Assembly (NCBI GenBank): GCA_009602725.1
Contig: WELB01000203.1
Coordinates: 1 to 39,302 of the forward strand
DNA: 39,302 bases
Reading direction: 5' to 3'
Source of the DNA: Spirogloea muscicola
Lineage: Eukaryota > Streptophyta > Zygnematophyceae > Spirogloeales > Spirogloeaceae
Part shown: positions 1 to 8,276 of the stretch, piece by piece
Position numbering within the stretch: the stretch's first letter is position 1
Layout: each line of letters starts with the position of its first letter
Notes under the pieces: generated by a model
What the model was told of the DNA's origin: nothing
What the model saw: the letters and a program-made list of their open reading frames with translations, nothing else
Database searches by the model: none
Position numbers and translations under genes: made by a program

Positions 1-2632
1 TGCCAAAACTCGATGCTATTGTAGATGCTGATAGACCAATCTGGAGAAAAGAAGGGCAGCTGCCCATTCAGAGGTCTTCATTGACTTTGAGCACTGTCGT
101 GTACAGACATCATGACAATGTCAATGTCCACCTGGTCAACCCGATAATGTATATGAAGCGAGTCACAACTGTTGTTCCAACCTTGGCATAATCAAGGCCG
201 CCATAAATGTCGCCTACGAGCATGTCCACGGCAATGTTGTCGCCACTTTGGCTAAGCTCTAAGATCTCATCAAAGCTGCCACAGCACACACCAATACCTC
301 TGAGATGGTTACGCACTTCATGGGCACATTGTAAAGACAGAAGCTTTTACCTCCTCTTATGGACAGGCGCCCAACTGCAATGTTTTGCATGCTTAGGAGA
401 TTGATGCACTCCGTACTTGGTACACTTTGTCAGGAGGCGGCCCAGTCCCCAGAATGTACCGCCCCCAACGTTGGTTCCACTCACACGTTCATATTTGCCT
501 GGACCATCAACCTGTGTATCACTGAGAGTATGTCACAGATGAATCACTCACGTTGTGTCTGCCGGAGCTGCCAGAGGCCTGAGCAATTATACATTTATGA
601 GTTTTGTGCAGAGGCTGGTGGTAGTGAGTAAAGTCACAGCACCCTTGGCTTAAGAATGTCACGAGTATGATCTTCCAAAAGTGAGTAGACCATGGTGAGA
701 ATTGCAGACCTTCAGAATGCTGACACCTGATCCGATATTGACAAGGAGGTATGGAAATGGATCGTTGGAATCGAGCTGAATAAATTGCTTCAGACCATCC
801 AAATGCGTGAAAGCTTCGTCCCGCATGGCCTGCAACCACACGGCCAGTCGATTTTGTTGTTATTGACCAGAGCTCATGTTCTCCCTTATGTTTGCAAAAG
901 CGGTAGTGACTGTGACTGGTATACATATTGTGGAAGATGCTGTGCATTGTTCTGATGATCTCCTCATCAGGAACATCACACATGCCTGCACATTCTGCTA
1001 GTAGTGCTGGTTGTATGCAGTGTAGATATTAGGAAATGGAGTAGCTGTCGTGTGTGAACACGCAACTTACTCTTATGAGGAAGTTCAACCCTGCAACAAT
1101 GCACTTCATCTCATCCTCCTTGTCAAGTGTGATGTCTAACTTCTCTTTGAAAATGTGCGCATATTTGAAGGCACCGCCACCTGTTGCCTGTTCCCACAAA
1201 AATTATCACTCAATGAAAAACAGATCCAGCCAGCGTTATGACTCTCGCTTCTCGCAAGTACTCTGCTGCGATGTAGCTTTCAAGAGCCACTAATGCGAAC
1301 CTCCAGCAGGACTTCACAAGCCCTTCTACACCACTGACAAAGTCATAGCATGGAATGTATAGTGCTATGATATTCTTACTTCATCTCTCAAGACAGTGAC
1401 ATAGATGCTTGAATCATCTAGCTTCTGTGCACCCTAAAGGCCTCAGTCAATGATCAGTCTTCAAGTACCTTAATTGTTGTTCCGCGACCAGCTCCGTAGC
1501 CCCAAACGGTGTCCTCTTGTCCTTCCAGACCTGAATGCCACAAGCCAATACTCTTTACAAACTTTGTGATCTGCCTGATGTGACTGCACGCTTACTCGAT
1601 TTGTGCATACTTGCAACCAAGACCTAGCCGTCAAAGAGGTCACTGTTGTGCCAGAAACGAACTCCCAAGGTATCCACTGGAACTCAGAAGTAGCTCAATT
1701 GGATGCAAGTCAGACCTGACTATCTTGTATCATTCAGGTCGGCACACCTTGTTACATTGTTGGGACAATAGAGTACGATGCGAGTGACTCGTACTGCTAA
1801 AGAGCTGCCTCAATGACCTTCAAAGCATCATGAGAGGCAGCTCAAGTACCTATTGTGTTGTATGAATGGAGCTGCTTGGACTCGATGAAGTCAAGAGCAT
1901 CGCTCAGCTTGTTGGTCTCAAACTTTACAAAGTGCAGGCGTCCTCCAAGAACTGGAAAGTTACTCCTCGCTGACAGTTTGTTGATTCTGGTGAGCTGGGT
2001 GTGCTGAAGGCTGGGGGATGCTGAGTCTGGGTGCCTTGAGAAATACACAATCTTGATGAGAGAACCTAGCCAACAAGAGCAAGCACTCAGCTTCAGTCGA
2101 AGCAAAGCTGCGAAGGCCTGTCCAGCAACAATGGAGCCGCCACATTTGGCATGGCAACCCTCCGTATTTTCTCAGTGTCATTTGCACGTGCATTACTGTG
2201 GAAGGTAATACACATGCAAGCGGCTCAGAGGAAGCCTCCTACACTTTACGTCGCAGATAGATCGTTGTCAAGAGGAATTTTCACAGGACACAAAGTCCAG
2301 GAAAGTAGGGACGTTGTTTGATTGATCGGCTGGCTGCCAGCTAGCTGGCTAGTGTCTCAGGGGGACATCTGGAGTTGCTGCAAAGGGGCGCCACTTGGTG
2401 AAAGCGCGACGGAGTCACCTCCGAGGTCGACGGCGAAGTGCGTGACGTCGTGGCTCTGGTTGGGGAGCACTATGCTGGGGTTGCGGTCGTCGGTGGACCC
2501 CTGGATCGACGCGCCGGTGAGGTCCAGCACCGGCCCGGGGGGCGCCCTCGGGCCCTGGCTCGCCCGAGGCGCCGCGTCCGGAGCCGAGGCTCCGGCGGCT
2601 TCCGGCGGCTCCGCTCGTGGCTCGTCCGCCAT
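1..2632 (-). CDS. Pantothenate kinase (eukaryotic type II PanK), 5' eight exons, partial
   Basis: Pantothenate kinase phosphorylates pantothenate with ATP, the committed step of coenzyme A synthesis. Exons in transcript order are 2632-2419, 2065-1850, 1530-1469, 1187-1071, 829-710, 511-417, 275-182 and 40-1; the gene continues beyond base 1. Every junction has GT/AG dinucleotides and matching phase. Motifs in order are a nucleotide-binding start DLGGSLIKIVYFSRH split by intron 1, GGRLHFVKFET, TGGGAFKYAHIFKEKL, DEAFTHLDG, PYLLVNIGSGVSI, GTNVGGGTFWGLGRLL, DMLVGDIYGGLDYAK and IGLSASTIASSFG. These are the core PanK blocks and look most like the plant enzymes, some of which carry a C-terminal DUF89 phosphatase domain; that region would lie outside the window. 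I chose the ATG at 2632; an upstream in-frame GTG at 2638 is not a likely eukaryotic start. The N-terminal ~60 residues are Pro/Ala-rich and poorly conserved. LINE sequence begins only ~30 bases upstream of the ATG, just past a single N at 2662. Confidence 0.95.
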
Positions 2633-2642
2633 TGCCACGCCG

Positions 2643-2662
2643 CAGCCGCCGCCGCCGCCGCN
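2643..2662. repeat. GCC trinucleotide tract ending in an unresolved base
   Basis: A run of GCC units lies immediately 5' of the pantothenate kinase start codon (read on the minus strand) and ends in the single N at 2662. Directly after the N the sequence is retrotransposon. The N may mark an uncertain base call or a join in GC-rich sequence, so the adjacency of the promoter region to the LINE should be treated with caution. Confidence 0.7.
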
Positions 2663-3080
2663 TTCTGCCTGAACAATGTAATGGCTTGAATTGGCCTCGC
2701 TTTGATTTCATGCGCACCGCGCGCCTTCTCTCTCTACTCGAGAACATAGCGAGTCTGGGATATGCACGACGCGAGGATATGATCCCAGCCCAGATGGGTA
2801 TGCCGGCAGCCTATCTGTCATTTCTGCGACGTCGAGTGTCAACCTGTCTGCAACGAGCTCAGGCGTATGCTCTGCATCAGAAAGCTGGTCGAGCCTTAGC
2901 TGCTGGCACAAGAGCTAGTCAATTGCCGTCCGGTATTCGAGCGTCAGCTAGCGACCTCTATGTGCTGACTCGTGGTTACTGAGCGGGTCAGCTTAGCAGC
3001 AGGTGACGTACATTTGTCCAATGTGCTTGCCTTTGTACTTGGCCACACATGGCCTCCCCATCTCTTAATATACACGCATT
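2663..3080 (+). mobile_element. Non-LTR retrotransposon 3' end (family A): ORF C-terminus plus 3' tail
   Basis: An open segment ending at 2982 encodes a LINE ORF C-terminus: NIASLGYARRED, GMPAAYLSFLRRRV, ALHQKAGRALAAG and terminal SDLYVLTRGY before the stop. The same peptide with small changes recurs at 37440-37691 (+) and about 25700-25745 (-). It is followed by a shared tail containing GAGCGGGTCA and GGCCACACATGGCCT-like sequence that ends near an ACACG motif. No reverse transcriptase catalytic domain is present, so this is a 5'-truncated, dead copy. The first ~70 bases, starting TTCTGCCTGAACAATG, recur at 38610-38675 (+) and 25480-25570 (-). Confidence 0.8.
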
Positions 3081-3470
3081 TCCTTCGAAGAAGAAGGGCT
3101 CGCCCATTGAGGATAGGGGCTGAAAAAACCAGCCCAAAAAAGAATGAACAAGGTCCAACGAGTCGGCACTCGTAGAAAACCTATATATGCCTGCTCAGCA
3201 CTCCCTAGTTTGCAGGCGCAAATTGACAAGGAGCAGCCGGAAAGGGTTTGCCGCCTGTTGCTGGAGAGTGCAGCCAGGGCTCGAGCAGCACGAAGATGCA
3301 AGGCATGTGCCAGGTAGCGCTGCATTTGATACGCCAGGGCCTGGGAGCCCGTGGCGGTCGTGATCTGCGAAATCTGACCCTTCGTGCCGTCCCAGGACAC
3401 TTTGCATCTTGCAAGCGGGTGCAGTTGGTCAGATCACTTATTCTAAATCCCAAAAGCCCCGTGGCCATTA
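3081..3470 (-). mobile_element. Non-LTR retrotransposon fragment, opposite orientation (family B-like)
   Basis: On the minus strand the frame reads QRYLAHALHLRAARALAAL, which resembles the C-terminal block QRSLAFAVHLRAGRALAAA of the copy at 38181-38605. The 3081-3165 part carries the frequently repeated block around GGGCTGG...CCAGCCC and GAATGAACAAGG that flanks most LINE ends in this window. The piece is inverted relative to the preceding fragment, so the two lie tail to tail. It lacks a complete ORF and any catalytic domain. Confidence 0.6.
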
Positions 3471-4171
3471 ATGGCGAGGAAAAGAGACGTCATCTATTCT
3501 TGTAGAAGAAGGTTAAAGGCGGCGAGGGCTGCAAAAGGGCCATCTGGTAGGAGACGAGCTTGTCCCACTTGCAGACTTGTAGACGTCCACAAGGCATGTG
3601 AAGTGTGGCTTTGTCCATTGGGCTGGACTCTCACAGCCACTGACATCTTTGGGTAGAGCTTCTTCACTGGGGCTCTTGGCTGTCCCTCTTGAACATCGAG
3701 CAGTGGCCCTCACGGCAGGGGCAGCAGGGCGAGCGGCCAGATCCAGCATGCCGCAGTCTTATTGACCCTGCTGCATTGCCTGTGCCTCTCCGCATCCCTG
3801 CAATTTTCCTGGCTGTCTCTCATCTGCATGCTGCCTGTGCCTTGGCTGCCGTCTCAGATCCTGGTGGGGCGACAATCTGCCTGTGCTTATTGATTCGACT
3901 GCTGCTCTTGACTAGGAGTTCGTGAGTAGCCACTCACGAACTCATGTTAGCCACTTTTATTGCTGGGCGGTTGGAGCTCTTGTTTGGGCTTCACCCTAGA
4001 CCTTGCCAATCCTAACTTGGGGCTGGCCTATAGCAGCCTCTGTCCCTCTTTGGGGAAGCCTTTCAAAACGGTGCTGAAGTGCAAGTCGTTGTCGTGCCAC
4101 AGGGCGTCGATTGCTATATTGCGTTGAGAAGTCAGACAGTACGGAAGCAGGCAATAAATCAGCCTTGCGTG
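3471..4171. other. LINE-derived debris; no gene seen
   Basis: Short pieces recall the LINE-associated block: a GGGCTGGACTCTCACAGCC motif near 3620 and TTGGGGCTGGCCTATAGCAG near 4016, the latter similar to 36155-36190. None of the reading frames through here looks like a recognised protein. I see no splice-consistent gene. Confidence 0.45.
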
Positions 4172-4209
4172 GTGGGCACTCAATGAAATTGTGGGCACTC
4201 AATGAAATG
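4172..4209. repeat. 19-bp tandem duplication
   Basis: The unit GTGGGCACTCAATGAAATT occupies 4172-4190 and is repeated at 4191-4209 with a single mismatch at the last base. It sits about 130 bases left of the gag foldback cluster. The near-perfect match suggests a recent slippage or repair event. Confidence 0.85.
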
Positions 4210-4523
4210 AATTGGAAAGAAGGTCTGCGAGGACTTCAGGACATACTTCGATGTTGAACGAAAACAACAAAATGGAAAATAGCAGAATAGGAGTAACCAA
4301 CAGATGACGTGGTTGGCAATCAAAAGCCAATTTATTTACAGGTTACAGTTATGCTTTGTGTACGGACTTGGGGTCAGGCTGTTCCTTCGACTCCGCCGGT
4401 GAACTTTCAGAAATTGCTCCTGTTGTGGCTACTGATCCATCAGCCATTGTTCCTGTGGCCACTGAGTGTGACACAGATCCTTATGAGGTAGAGCATCCTC
4501 TGAGGAGTCGGGTTGTCAATCAA

Positions 4524-5146
4524 CATGTCTCAAGGAGAGCAGCCACCGAAGCCACAGTACCAAGGTACTCCCGGAGGCGCCTCCTTAGCCGAGGTCAGGA
4601 TTATTTATGACTGCAGAAATTTGTCGATCGGAAATGCAGGGACGCACTATTGGCAGAGAAGCCGCCATGACTTTACTAAGTCCATATATGTGTAAGGAAG
4701 CGGGCGATGTTTACAGGGAATTGATAAAGTCAATTCCGGCACAGACTAAGCCGATCTTTGCTGATGCAATTCCTGCTGAGAGAGCATCAGGTCCGCAGCT
4801 GATAGATGATCCCGTTGATGATATGTTCAAGCGTCTCGCTCAGCAATTTCGAGTCAATACTACAACGTATAAGCACGGAGTTGAAGAGGTTTCATCGTAA
4901 GCAGGATGAGTCGGTCACTGTATGCTATTTCAGATTCCGTAAGCTGATTAAGCAGTCAAAGACTGATATCAGTCAGAAGGAGCTAGCAGTACAATTCTTG
5001 CGTGAAATGGCAGGGGACTCTTTTCAGCAAATTCGAAATGTCCTCATGATGAGAAGACAAGAGTTGAACAAGGAAGACTATGATCCTGAGGATGTTCATC
5101 AAGTTTTGGTGGACAAAGAAAGGGAAGATTTCACACCGCACTGTTG
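4524..5146 (+). pseudogene. Retrotransposon gag-like ORF, frameshifted copy 1
   Basis: The ATG at 4524 opens MSQGEQPPKPQYQG, shared with the minus copy at 6161. The frame breaks near 4600 and continues in other frames with EICRSEMQGRTIGRE, LIDDPVDDMFKRLAQQF, then FHRKQDESVTVCYFRFRKL and ELAVQFLREMAGDSF. The last two blocks fit the general gag pattern (F-x-Q-x-x-D-E-S-V, then RF, then an FLxxM/L segment) of LTR retrotransposon capsid proteins. At least two frame breaks make it non-functional. Family assignment is inference from this pattern. Confidence 0.6.
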
Positions 5147-5149
5147 ATG

Positions 5150-5531
5150 AACATCCTCAAGATCATGGTCTTCCTTGTTCAACTCTTGTCTTCACATCAT
5201 GAGGAGATTTCGAATTTGCTGAAAAGAGTATCCTGCCATTTCACGCAAGAAATGTACTGCTAGCTCCTTCTGACTGATATCAGTCTTTGACTGCTTAATC
5301 AGCTTACGGAATCTGAAATAGCATACAATGACCGACTCATCCTGCTTACGATGAAACCTCTTCAACTCCGTGCTTATACGTTGTAGTATTGACTGGAAAT
5401 TGCTGAGCGAGACGCTTGAACATTTCATCAACGGGATCGTCTATCAGCTGCGGACCTAATGCTCTCTCAGCAGGAGTTGCATCAGCAGAGATCGGCTTAG
5501 CCTGCGTCAGAATAAAATTACTCAATTCCAT
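5150..5531 (-). pseudogene. Retrotransposon gag-like ORF, partial copy 2
   Basis: Minus-strand pieces read AKPISADATPAERALGPQL, DDPVDEMFKRLAQQFPVN and, after a frame change near 5390, FHRKQDESVIVCYFRFRKL and ELAVHFLREMAGYSF. These are the middle and C-terminal parts of the gag-like protein also seen in copies 1 and 3. The N-terminal part (MSQGEQ...) is absent. Confidence 0.6.
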
Positions 5532-5589
5532 TCATGTCCATCGAGTTTTGGTGGACAAAGAAAAGGCAGATTTTACACTTCGCACTGCT

Positions 5590-6161
5590 GATGAACATTC
5601 TTAAGATCAAAGTCTTCCTTGTTTATTGTTGTCTACTCATCATGGGGAGATTTCGAATTTGCTGAAAAGAGTCCCCTGCCATTTCATGCAAGAATTGTAC
5701 TGCTAGCTCCTTCTGACTGATATCAGTCTTTGACTGCTTAATCAGCTTACGGAATCTGAAATAGCATACAGTGACCGACTCATCCTGCTCACGATGAAAC
5801 CTCTTCAACTCCTGCCATACAATGTAGGATTGACTGGAAATTGCTGAGGGAGACGCTTGAACATTTCATCAACGGGATCATCTATCAGCTGCGGACCTAA
5901 TGCTCTCTCAGCAGGAGTTGCTTCAGCAAAGATCGGCTTAGTCTGTGCCAGAATGGCACAACTCAACTCTCTGTAAACATCGGCCGCTTCCTTACACATA
6001 TATGGACTTAGTAAAGTCATGGAGGCTTTTCTGCCAATAGTGCGTCCCTGCATTTCCAATCGACAAATTTCTGCATCATAATTACTCCTGACCTCGGCTA
6101 AGGAGGCGCCTCCGGGAGTACCTTGGTACTGTGGCTTCGGTGGCTGCTCTCCTTGAGACAT
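5590..6161 (-). pseudogene. Retrotransposon gag-like ORF, copy 3 (most complete)
   Basis: Starting at the ATG at 6161, the minus strand is open through MSQGEQPPKPQYQG, EICRLEMQGRTIGRK, LLSPYMCKEAADVYREL and DDPVDEMFKRLPQQFPVN until a stop near 5805. It resumes in another frame with FHREQDESVTVCYFRFRKL and ELAVQFLHEMAGDSF. The single break near 5810 leaves it the best guide to the original protein, roughly 180-190 residues as far as visible. No zinc knuckle (CX2CX4HX4C) is seen downstream. Confidence 0.6.
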
Positions 6162-6436
6162 GTTGACAACCCGACTCCTCAGAGGATGCCCTACCTCAGA
6201 AGGATCTGTGTCACACTTAAGTGGCCACAGGAACAATAATAGCTGATGGATCAGTAGCCACAACAGGAGCAATATCTGAAAGTTCACCGGCGGAGTCTAA
6301 GGAACGGCCTGACCTCAAGTCCATACACTAAGCACAAATGTAACTTGTCCACAAGCGGAATTCGCTCGGCCTAGTAAACAAGTCGAAGGACAAGTCACAA
6401 GCAAAGTATGTGAACAAGAGGCCGGAGCGAGTCAAT

Positions 6437-6502
6437 AGTACCCTCAGAGAGGGTTTCCTTTGCGGACAGTATCGGAAACAGAGTACCCTTAGAGAGGGTT
6501 TC
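6437..6502. repeat. Two 21-bp direct repeats with 45-bp period
   Basis: AGTACCCTCAGAGAGGGTTTC at 6437-6457 recurs at 6482-6502 with one substitution (AGTACCCTTAGAGAGGG...). Each copy contains a small palindrome around CCCTCAGAGAGGG. The repeats lie just outside the right arm of the gag foldback and could be a remnant of a retroelement non-coding region. Confidence 0.7.
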
Positions 6503-8276
6503 GAAAGAAACAGGAACGGATCGATAATCGAAACAGTAACCACGGATCAATGTAGTGACAGTGACAGCGAACGTTTGGGCACTAAGCCAGGTAAGCAGAC
6601 TGAGCCGGAATGTCCAATGGACTAACTCCCACGAAACGCAATATCAACGGCAAGATGCAAACAAGCAACCTCAGGTTGCACGTACAAATGCAGTCACACT
6701 ATGAGAGCCACTTGTACAGACACGTTGAGAGTTTCCTAATATCCAAGGTTAGGCTTGGAGGCAGTTTCGCACAAGGTCGCGGTGTTCCCGGATTACCAAG
6801 TGCGCGCCCGGTCTGACGCGACCAGGTGCGGGTCTCCTCGGGGTAAGGCTCTCTGCGGGGTTGCGTCCTGTAACTGTGCCCACCTTCTCGTCGTGGCCCT
6901 GGACGCGCGCGCTACGCTTACTGGGCAACGGCAGCAGCAGCGGCAGCGGCAGCGGCAGCGCCGGCGGCAAAGGTTGGCAACAGCCAAACGGAGAGACTAG
7001 GCCGAGCGAACACCTCGGCTCTCCACAGCCTTTATGCTGTGCACGCGCGCCTTCTCTCTATGCTTGGTAAGATAAAGAATGACATGGTTTGTTGGGGTGG
7101 GCCATTTGGGTTCCCCGGCCTCAAGGCCAGTGTAGCCTGAGACTCGCTTCTACCACTACCTACCATTTCCCCACCACTGCCCAGCCGGTTCCTCACGGCT
7201 CGTCGAGGCATATCACGCCTTCGACGTACTTTCGTGAGCTTTCTCGGCCTTATAAATCAAGGGCTTTGTGTAATGCAGGTGGCAAGAGGGCAATACGCTG
7301 CACGTCGAGGCACTGATTGACCATGGCAGCCGAGGAGCCTACGCACCGTTGATGGGCGAGGCGCTGGCGCCGGTTCAGGATGATGCTCCAACGCCGAGCC
7401 GGATTGAAACGTATCCTTTCTAACCAAAGCGGGTTGGAGATGCCGCGCTAGCGACCCCACCTTCACACCAAATTGAAAAGTGAGACACCCTCGGATATCC
7501 ACGTGAGCAGCCACGTCCGCATCCTTGTCAGCACCGACACCAATGAGCCACCGACGGGATATTGCACGACATCGTCCTCATTGCGCTGGCTTGCTTTGCA
7601 GGCAACCTGTGCCTCTGAGCAGCTGGCCGCTGGACCGAGCTGGTGCCTCTTCTGCCATCACCATTGGCCTCTGCTCTCTACGCCTTCCCTCCGCCGACAG
7701 CCGCAGCCTCGCTGGTGCGGCACATGAATCGCAACCCAGTGTGGGCGTTGGCAGCCGCCGTCGCTGTCAAGCTTTCCTCTTCCGGCATTCTCCCGCCCCT
7801 TGTGCAGGACGCCACAGGCTCAACTGCCATGGTACAGGCAGTGCGTATGTTGGAGCTCACTTCAATCTGTGCTTGGGTACAGACCATGGACAGGATGCAA
7901 CTCGGAGTTCACATGTATGCATTGAACGTGCAAGAGGTCCAGGATGTGACAAGGTACAACAAACTGCCCAGCCTCCGGAACTTCAATGGTAGACTGACAA
8001 CCACAGTAACAGTTGAGCGGTCCCCGCTCAGTATCACTAACTTCTGAAGCCGCTACTACGTGTTAACTACAAGCAGCATTGCAACGGGACCCCACGTTAC
8101 ACGCCGATCTGGCAGCCTTTAGCGCCACGGTGGAAGCTCCAGCCCCGCTTCTCGTGCCACGTTTCAACTCTGCGAATGTTGCTCCCGGCCATTGGCGTGT
8201 GGCGATTGGAAGGTCCCGTGCACAGGCCACGTCAGACGCCACGTGGGACCAAGACCTCCCGCCGTCTCCCTCCTGC
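6503..8276. other. Intergenic region, no recognisable gene
   Basis: There is a short imperfect GCA/GGC repeat at about 6930-6968. Open frames at 7525-7992 and 7643-8047 overlap in different phases, contain low-complexity Ala/Pro/Ser composition, and show no family motif I know. 7034-7060 contains GCACGCGCGCCTTCTCTCTATG, which resembles part of the LINE block at 2714-2740. The final 200 bases before 8277 are GC-rich and likely hold the promoter and 5' UTR of the next gene. Confidence 0.4.

Larger units (their letters stand above)
4341..6345. mobile_element. Inverted-repeat (foldback) cluster of gag-like retroelement copies
   Basis: Left arm 4341-5146 (+) is matched by right arm about 5590-6345 (-). 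An extra partial minus copy, about 5150-5531, and a short plus fragment at about 5538-5598 lie between them. The outer ends correspond: left GGTTACAGTTATGC and GTACGGACTTGGGGTCAGG against the complement of 6300-6345. The arms are similar but not identical, with scattered substitutions and small indels, so this is an old, rearranged head-to-head insertion and not an assembly mirror. All copies encode the same gag-like protein and nothing else: no protease, reverse transcriptase or integrase is visible and I cannot define LTRs. Confidence 0.8.

Noticed and set aside
519-983. 154-codon minus-strand open frame as a separate gene
   Set aside because: It runs mostly through introns in the wrong frame; true pantothenate kinase exons lie at 710-829 and 417-511 in other phases.
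2633-2638. GTG start upstream of the pantothenate kinase ATG
   Set aside because: A GTG start is a bacterial-style choice; this is a spliced nuclear gene with a good ATG at 2632.
6437-6502. Start of a CRISPR-like array
   Set aside because: There are only two repeat units, in a eukaryotic genome, next to retroelement remains.
8079-8276. Upstream in-frame Met (8079) as the start of the DUF255 gene
   Set aside because: It would add 66 residues with no family similarity. The Met at 8277 already leaves room for a transit-like sequence. I cannot exclude it without transcripts.
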